Positions 52,455-64,000 of a DNA stretch of 64,000 nt are shown one piece after another. The notes below the pieces were generated by a model, which was not told the DNA's origin, searched no databases, and saw only the letters and a list, made by a program, of their open reading frames with translations. The translations under genes were made by a program, and so were the position numbers. Position 1 is the first letter of the stretch, and every line of letters begins with the position of its first letter. The stretch is from Trematomus loennbergii (taxonomy: Eukaryota > Chordata > Actinopteri > Perciformes > Nototheniidae): the NCBI GenBank assembly GCA_012861695.1, contig JAAOOA010000016.1:24951200-25015199 (forward strand), given 5' to 3'.

Positions 52455-53279
52455 GGCCCCGCTCACACGAGGCCGTTTGCGTTTTATGCACAGTATTCGT
52501 ATTCAAAAAAGTCTTCCGTTCACATGCATTTGTTTCATTTAACGTGTCTGTTCAAACGAGGCCGCTGGAAACTCTGTAGTACATATGCTGGGACTGTAAG
52601 TGGCGCTGTAACTTCCGCCAATATCACCAAAAGCCGCGAAGAAGAGCAGCCTGGAGCAGCTCCGCAGCAATGTTGCCATGGCTACCCTTCTGTTTAAGCC
52701 CTGAAACTGAAACTGAAACTGAAAGAAACCGAATCTGTTGTTGCTGATGGTTGTGGTAGAGGAGCTGTATATTTTTGCACTAATATCTGTAGCATGGTCA
52801 GTAGCAGTAGCACTAGCAGTAGCTACTGACAGGAGGAAGTCAGTGTGTGTGGCGATTGCTGGTATTCAGCGGGATATAGTAATTTCCTCAGCATATGGAT
52901 AAATGCAACGGGAAGTTAACTGAAAGAAACCAAGAAGCACGTCTCTGTGGATATTGCATCGAGAGGACGGCTCAGAAAGAGAGATATTCTCTACAAACAC
53001 CGGGTGAGATGCACCTTTGTCAATATAATGGATCAATGCATGAAATCTGACTCTGTTTATTGTTTAAGGAGTATATTGGGCGTTAACAATTCTGGTTTGC
53101 CTTTTATAATATTATTTCATTCAAGAACCCCTTGTGCGTTTAATTAACACAGCTATTTTTGATAGTTGCTAGTACAGCAGTGAGCAGGAGAGGCGGGGCT
53201 ATCCTATTTTTCCAGGCAATATTCGTATAGAGGCGATTAAACGGACTCGGTTGACCCCCCAGAGCGTTTCGTTGGTGGT
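52455..53279. mobile_element. TTA-side inverted-repeat element, right end lost, unit 3
   Basis: Same truncated form as unit 2, left end next to TTA at 52452-52454. Confidence 0.45.
52703..52730 (+). repeat. GAAACT tandem block (ISRE-like), unit 3
   Basis: Identical to the unit 2 block. Confidence 0.6.
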
Positions 53280-53284
53280 GTTCT

Positions 53285-53897
53285 TTAAAGGAGAGGTGTC
53301 ATGCTTTTCCGGTTATTACCCGTCCCCGTGTGTGTTATGAAGGTTTTTATGCATGTAAACGGTGTGCAGAGTCAAAACCCTCAAAGTACACCCTATAGCG
53401 AGTAAAACTCATACCTCCCCAAAACGCCTCGTTGGAGATACGTCATTGTCCATTTGATTCTTCCGGGACGGCATGATGTCAAGCCGTACCCGGAATCCAT
53501 TCTCACAGCGTTTATCAACCTTTTTCTTACTCAATATCAAGCCACACTTATTGTTTTTACTTCGGATGTGAGTTTGTGTGTGCTCAGGATGAGTTTGGCT
53601 GTGTTTCGCTATGTATCCTAAACAAGGAAACAACACCTCCACGGAGCTCAGCGCGATTCACAACGTCCCGACCAATCACAGCACACTGTGCTCACAGGGA
53701 GGGTGGGGGCTGGAGCTTTGGGAGCTACAACGAGCCGTTAAAGGCAGAGAGTGAAATTCAGTGAATACAAGTAGTTTACAGAGATGCTGTATGAGAAACC
53801 AATGTGAGTTTGAAAAATGCACAGTATAAATCTATTTTAGTATACCTCAACAATGGAATTATGATCAGTGGAAATGGCCATGACACCTCTCCTTTAA
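53285..53897. mobile_element. TTAA-flanked inverted-repeat element, internally deleted, unit 3 (613 bp)
   Basis: Same internally deleted form as unit 2, with both 15-bp terminal repeats perfect. Confidence 0.65.
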
Positions 53898-55230
53898 TGA
53901 AGTAACATGGTTTTGAAACAGACAGAGCAAATCAAGAACACAGCGCCATGTTCGGAGAAGGGTGAAGAAGGAAGGGACAAGCAAGCCTCGTGCTCCGCGT
54001 GTAAATCTGATTCCTGGCTCCTCCTCTCATTGGCTGCTTCGACGATGGGGGGGTCTGTCTCCCCCTCGTTCTTCTGTGTCTGATATCACATAAATACAAG
54101 TATTTAGACGTTGTGTGTTTGTTGTATAACTCGACACGCCTTTTCTCCTCGTATTCTCATTCATTTAACATTCAGCAATAACGTTAGCCACAAGCTAATG
54201 CTAACCGGAAATTAAGTATTTTCAGAATAAAACAGTTTTAAGTCAGTATGTTTAATCTAAATTACGCCATTTAAACATTGATTTTTATTTCTTACAATCC
54301 CTCCTTACATACCTTTTAAGGTATGTAAATAATACTGAAATCAATGAGTTCTTCATCTGAACATTGCATAGTACATAACATACAATCATGGAAAAATTCA
54401 TAACCTTCGTCAAAAATACAAAAATACAAAAAATACTTTGGTTCATCATCAAACATAAAAGTTTTTCATTGTGCATAACTTCTAGTTTTAACCTTCAATG
54501 TCACTCTTAAAAATAGCAGCAATTAGCTTGGTATTAGAACATTTCTTACTCTCTCCTTTCACAGAAATCGTTCTTATACTACATTCAGTGTTAAGGCACT
54601 TGGTTTCACAAAGTATAAAAAGAAACAAACTATTTGGGAATAGTAAAAAGTAATAAAAGAATACACTATCTTGGAATAGTGTATGATAAAATGAAATGGA
54701 TTTACTCTATATTAGAATTGTGTAACATAAAGTTCTTCATTCGAATCATTTGAAGAATCTCATCATGTGGACATTCTTTGAACAATCTCATCATTGAACA
54801 TCCTTATCATTTAATATCCTCATCATTTAAACCATCTCATTATTTAATTCAAGATCTGCATATGGGGGTGGGTCGTCTTGTTCTGTGAGCATTTTAAACT
54901 GTTCCCTCATGAGGAATTGACCCTGAATGTGTTCATTATATCTGGATAAGTGCTGCAAAGTGCAGAATACCGTTTTGATAAGGGATATATGTGTGTAGTC
55001 TTTAATATTAAAAATGATCGCTGGTTGATAGCCACAGAAGTCGTATCACAGTTTAATCTGAGCGGATCACAGTTTACCACAGCTCTCCACGCTGCGTTGG
55101 AGATGGGTGTAAACAACTCAGACAGACTGTGTTTCACTAACAGACTGTATGAAAGTATAAACGGGTCTCAAATCAACTCGACATCATATTAATAACGATA
55201 CATGATACAAATATAAGACTGACAACAAGA

Positions 55231-55483
55231 TGTTACAAGCTGGCTCTGCTTGCAACATAAGGACAACAGTTCCACACAGGAGTTGCCCAAAACAAGTGTT
55301 TATTTACCAACACAGTGGTTACAACCAACAATAAAACAAACACAGGAGCGGTGTCCTGGTGCACCGAGCAGGGCAGCTGAGAGAGAGCGAGAGCCTGTTC
55401 TGCAGCCCTCTTAAATACTGGCACCAAGTGCCACAGGTGGGTCCCATCACTGCTGATTACAAGGAAACACACAGGTTACAACA
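55231..55483 (-). mobile_element. 3' LTR of a Ty3/Gypsy element, unit 3
   Basis: Same 253-bp LTR as unit 1, next to the same polypurine tract. Confidence 0.75.
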
Positions 55484-56426
55484 GCACCCCCCCCCATAAA
55501 AGAAGTGTCCCCAAGACACTGAAACATCCAAACTAACAGAGTTTATACTTACATATAATACATGAAACATAGCTTACCCGGGTGTAAATGTTACCCTACT
55601 TTACCACTGCCTACTTTCCACATACACCAACTCAGCAACCCGGCACCCTGGAAGCAACTAAAGAGCAGGAATACACTGGAAAAAGAGGTGAAAACAGGAA
55701 CAAAACCACCTTAAGGTACTGCTCTCGACAAAGCATCAGCCATCACATTTTCGGAACCTTTGAGATGTTGGATGTCCAAATGGAAAGGCTGTAGAAACCG
55801 GGACCATCTCACTAACCGCTGGTTTGGGTTTGGTGACTTCCTCGGCGTGGCGAACCTGGGACAAGAGCTTCACCAACTCACTACGAGAGACAGACAATGG
55901 AACAGGCAGCAAAAAACAGCATTCCCCAAATTGCCTTTTGGGTCTTGCTCTTTATATGCCTGGGCTCGTGTTACTGCACAAGGTGAAAAAAATGTGTTAC
56001 ATGCTGGAAATACCTTTGTCAGCTTTTTCTCAGGGTCAGCAAGTTCTCTCACCACTGGCTTGGAGGATACCACTGGTGAAGGAAGCACATCGGGCCACAG
56101 TCTGCCACCAGCCAAATCATTACCCAGGATGACTGCCACTCCTGGAACAGGCAAAGAAGGCCGGACTCCCATGGCAACCTCACCCTGCCCTAAATCACAG
56201 GACAACACCAACCGATGCTTTGGAGCAGACAGCAACTGCATCCCCATTCCCCTAGACCAAGGGTTCCCAACCTTTTTTCCCAATAGCCCCCCCAAATGAC
56301 TCCTGTTGGAAGTTGCGCCAGTACTTAGATCGACTTTACCTCTGGGATCACCAGAACAGTTATCTCTGCTCCCCCAGTCAAATCTCTCCCCTGAATGAAT
56401 CTTGTGTGTTAAAGTGTATTCATCAG
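55484..56426 (-). pseudogene. Gypsy pol remnant, unit 3
   Basis: Same remnant as in unit 1. Here the protease-side frame is open for 187 codons (55870-56433), because small indels present in units 1 and 2 are absent. Confidence 0.75.
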
Positions 56427-57470
56427 CTAACACCCAGCGTCTGTTACATTTTTAACCTTATGCTCATTCAGGTACGTTGCAACGCGTTCTGGAAGGATGT
56501 CTTTGAATTGTTCAAGAAGGAACAGTTCCCTCAAATCATTAAGATTTACTACTTCGGAAGCCGTGACCCATCGATTACATTTCATCGTCAGCTCCCGAAC
56601 AAGTTCCACATAGGTCTGTCCTTCTGACTTCCTTAGCTTCCTGAACTGCTGACGGTAGGCCTCAGGCACCAACTCATAAGCTTTCAGCACTGCAGTCTTT
56701 ACCCTAAAGTAATCTTCACTGTCAGCCATACTTAATGCAGAAAATGCTTCTTGAGCCCTACCAGTTAACACACACTGTAATAGCAATGTTTTCTCCGAAT
56801 CAGACCACTGTCGTCTTTGGCTAAGTCGCTCAAAAAGTCAAAAAAAAGTATCTACAGTCTTCTCCTCTAATTTCGGTAACAACCTCAAGTTATAAGCTAC
56901 ATCAAAAGTGGCTGGGGACACCCCAGAAGAAAGCTTACCCTCTTGGATGAGGTCTGACTTGTAACGCTCTTGTTGCAATTCAGCTTCCCGCACCACTGTA
57001 GTTAACCTTAAACGCTCCATCTCAGTTTCCTGTTCACAAGCTCTAGCCCGGTCCTCACGAGCACTTGCTCGTTCCTCACGTTCACTGTCTTGTTGGTACT
57101 GCAGCAGCATTATTTCCTTTCTCTGTTCAAATGTCATTTCACCAAAGTCAGACAAAGAAAACCCTGCACTTCTCTGCCACCCTGGATTTATTGCTGCCTT
57201 CTGAGCCAACTCATCCTCGGAACAACTATCGAGAGCTACTGCTGGCAGAACTTCTTGCAGAACTTCTTGCAGTACCAACTGGGCCTGTAACATGGTCACT
57301 ATGGTGTCTTTACGACCCTGCTTTGGAACCTCTACCTCAAAATGCTCTGCAATTTTAATAGTTGGTCTTTGGTACATTTTTCCAGCAGTCTTTTTGTAGT
57401 CCTCGCTGTACGCGTCCGGATATCGGTATCGCAACCACAACCTCACACACTGGTACTGAATGTGCATCAA
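56427..57470 (-). pseudogene. Gypsy gag remnant with SCAN-like capsid region, unit 3
   Basis: Same two-part gag with the same in-frame TGA at 56838-56840. A one-base loss near 57355 changes the N-terminal reading relative to unit 2. Confidence 0.75.
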
Positions 57471-58144
57471 AGTGTTCCTATCCAGCCAAATATACCAAAA
57501 GATGAATGTAAACGACAGAAGAAGCGATCTAAATGTGTATTTCCTTGTTATTCGACAAAGGCCACGCCCTGATACATCTGCCTACCATTATAGAATGTCA
57601 CCAGTTGTTCGTCCCACAATTTATACGTTAACACCGGCCGGCGAGACACCGGCAGGAGAGGCCCACAAAACACCCCACATAACACCCCACAAACACGAAA
57701 AGTAAAGCAAATCAAACCACCACCGATAAACTATATTAAATTAACACCCATTACACAAAAATAAACGGAAAATATAACGCAAAAGTTTCACTCTTCTCTT
57801 TCAATCACACTTCAAAATCTCCCAGCATGCACCAGGAAGAAGAAGAAGAATACATTTTTGTCTATTCATGCCCTCAAGAGGCCTTTTGTTTATTATTTTT
57901 CATTATTTTATTTTTATTTTTCAACGTAGGAGAGATTTTCCTACGTTTTTCATGAAAAATTATGTCCAAGGAGTGTAGGGTTTGGAATTATGGCAGGTTT
58001 AAAAAAAATGTTGGGGCGAATTTCAAGCTCTCCTCCACTCTGTTTTGAGATCAAAGCACTCTAGCCTTAACGAGCTGCGCAATACACACTAATGTTAAAA
58101 TCTGAAAAAGGCCTCTCTACCAAGCTGTAAACAGCATTCACACT

Positions 58145-58204
58145 AAGAAGAAGAAGAAGAAGAAGAAGAAGAGAGAAGAAGAAGAAGAAGAAGAAGAGAA
58201 GAAG
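58145..58204. repeat. (GAA)n microsatellite, unit 4
   Basis: About 60 bp, but interrupted twice by GA steps (aagagagaag, aagagaag), unlike the pure tracts of units 1-3. Confidence 0.9.
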
Positions 58205-58283
58205 TAGAAGAAGACGATTAAAGTAAAGAAGAAAAATAGCATTCCACTAATAAGAAAGACAATTCCATTGAAGATCAAAAACG

Positions 58284-58289
58284 TTTATT
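58284..58289 (-). promoter_or_regulatory. Poly(A) signal of MYH copy 4
   Basis: Same AATAAA hexamer and spacing as in copy 1. Confidence 0.75.
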
Positions 58290-58345
58290 GTGGTATATTT
58301 CACATCATATTATATGATTAGAAACAGCCAATCAACTCAAGTGCT

Positions 58346-64000
<5,655 letters not shown>

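Overview
The window is vertebrate nuclear DNA, most probably from a teleost fish. It has a 39-exon gene with short AT-rich introns, the protein is a fast skeletal muscle myosin heavy chain (MYH), and the spacers carry fish-type transposon debris (hAT, TTA- and TTAA-flanked non-autonomous elements, and a Ty3/Gypsy remnant with a SCAN-like gag). Nothing bacterial, viral or CRISPR-like is present.

The whole window is a head-to-tail tandem array. The same unit of about 19.1 kb occurs at 1-19589, 19590-38699 and 38700-57788, and a fourth copy starts at 57789 and runs off the right edge. Each unit holds one MYH gene on the minus strand, about 0.7 kb of 5' leader, a TATA/CArG promoter, and about 8 kb of transposon-rich spacer running to the 3' end of the next gene. 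Every mobile-element remnant sits at the same place in each complete unit, so the insertions came before the amplification.

Splicing the gene by GT/GC-AG rules gives 39 coding exons. Their undisrupted lengths sum to 5790 nt, or 1929 aa plus stop. The product has an SH3-like N-terminus, P-loop, switch I and II, actin-binding region, loop 2, reactive-thiol helices, converter, IQ region and a long coiled-coil rod ending in SRDSGKGKEAAE. No copy is open from end to end as written. Each has several 1-2 nt frameshifts, and these recur in coding exons 19-21 and 32-33. The same sites carry different small indels in different copies, which suggests consensus errors in a nearly identical array, although ancestral decay cannot be excluded from sequence alone.

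Spacer layout, using unit 1 coordinates: TATA/CArG promoter 11593-11651; decayed hAT transposase C-terminus about 11920-12461; duplicated 52-bp segment with a perfect hairpin 12441-12633; AGGTCA direct repeats (DR1) 12647-12680; dispersed-repeat and TTGA tail 13423-13614; TTA-flanked inverted-repeat element 13789-14633; TTAA-flanked inverted-repeat element 14869-15683; unassigned AT-rich sequence 15684-17031; 3' LTR and internally deleted gag-pol of a Gypsy element 17032-19215; then the 3' flank of the next MYH gene. Units 2 and 3 are closest to each other and share deletions relative to unit 1. Unit 4 is a mosaic of unit-1-like and unit-2/3-like variants.
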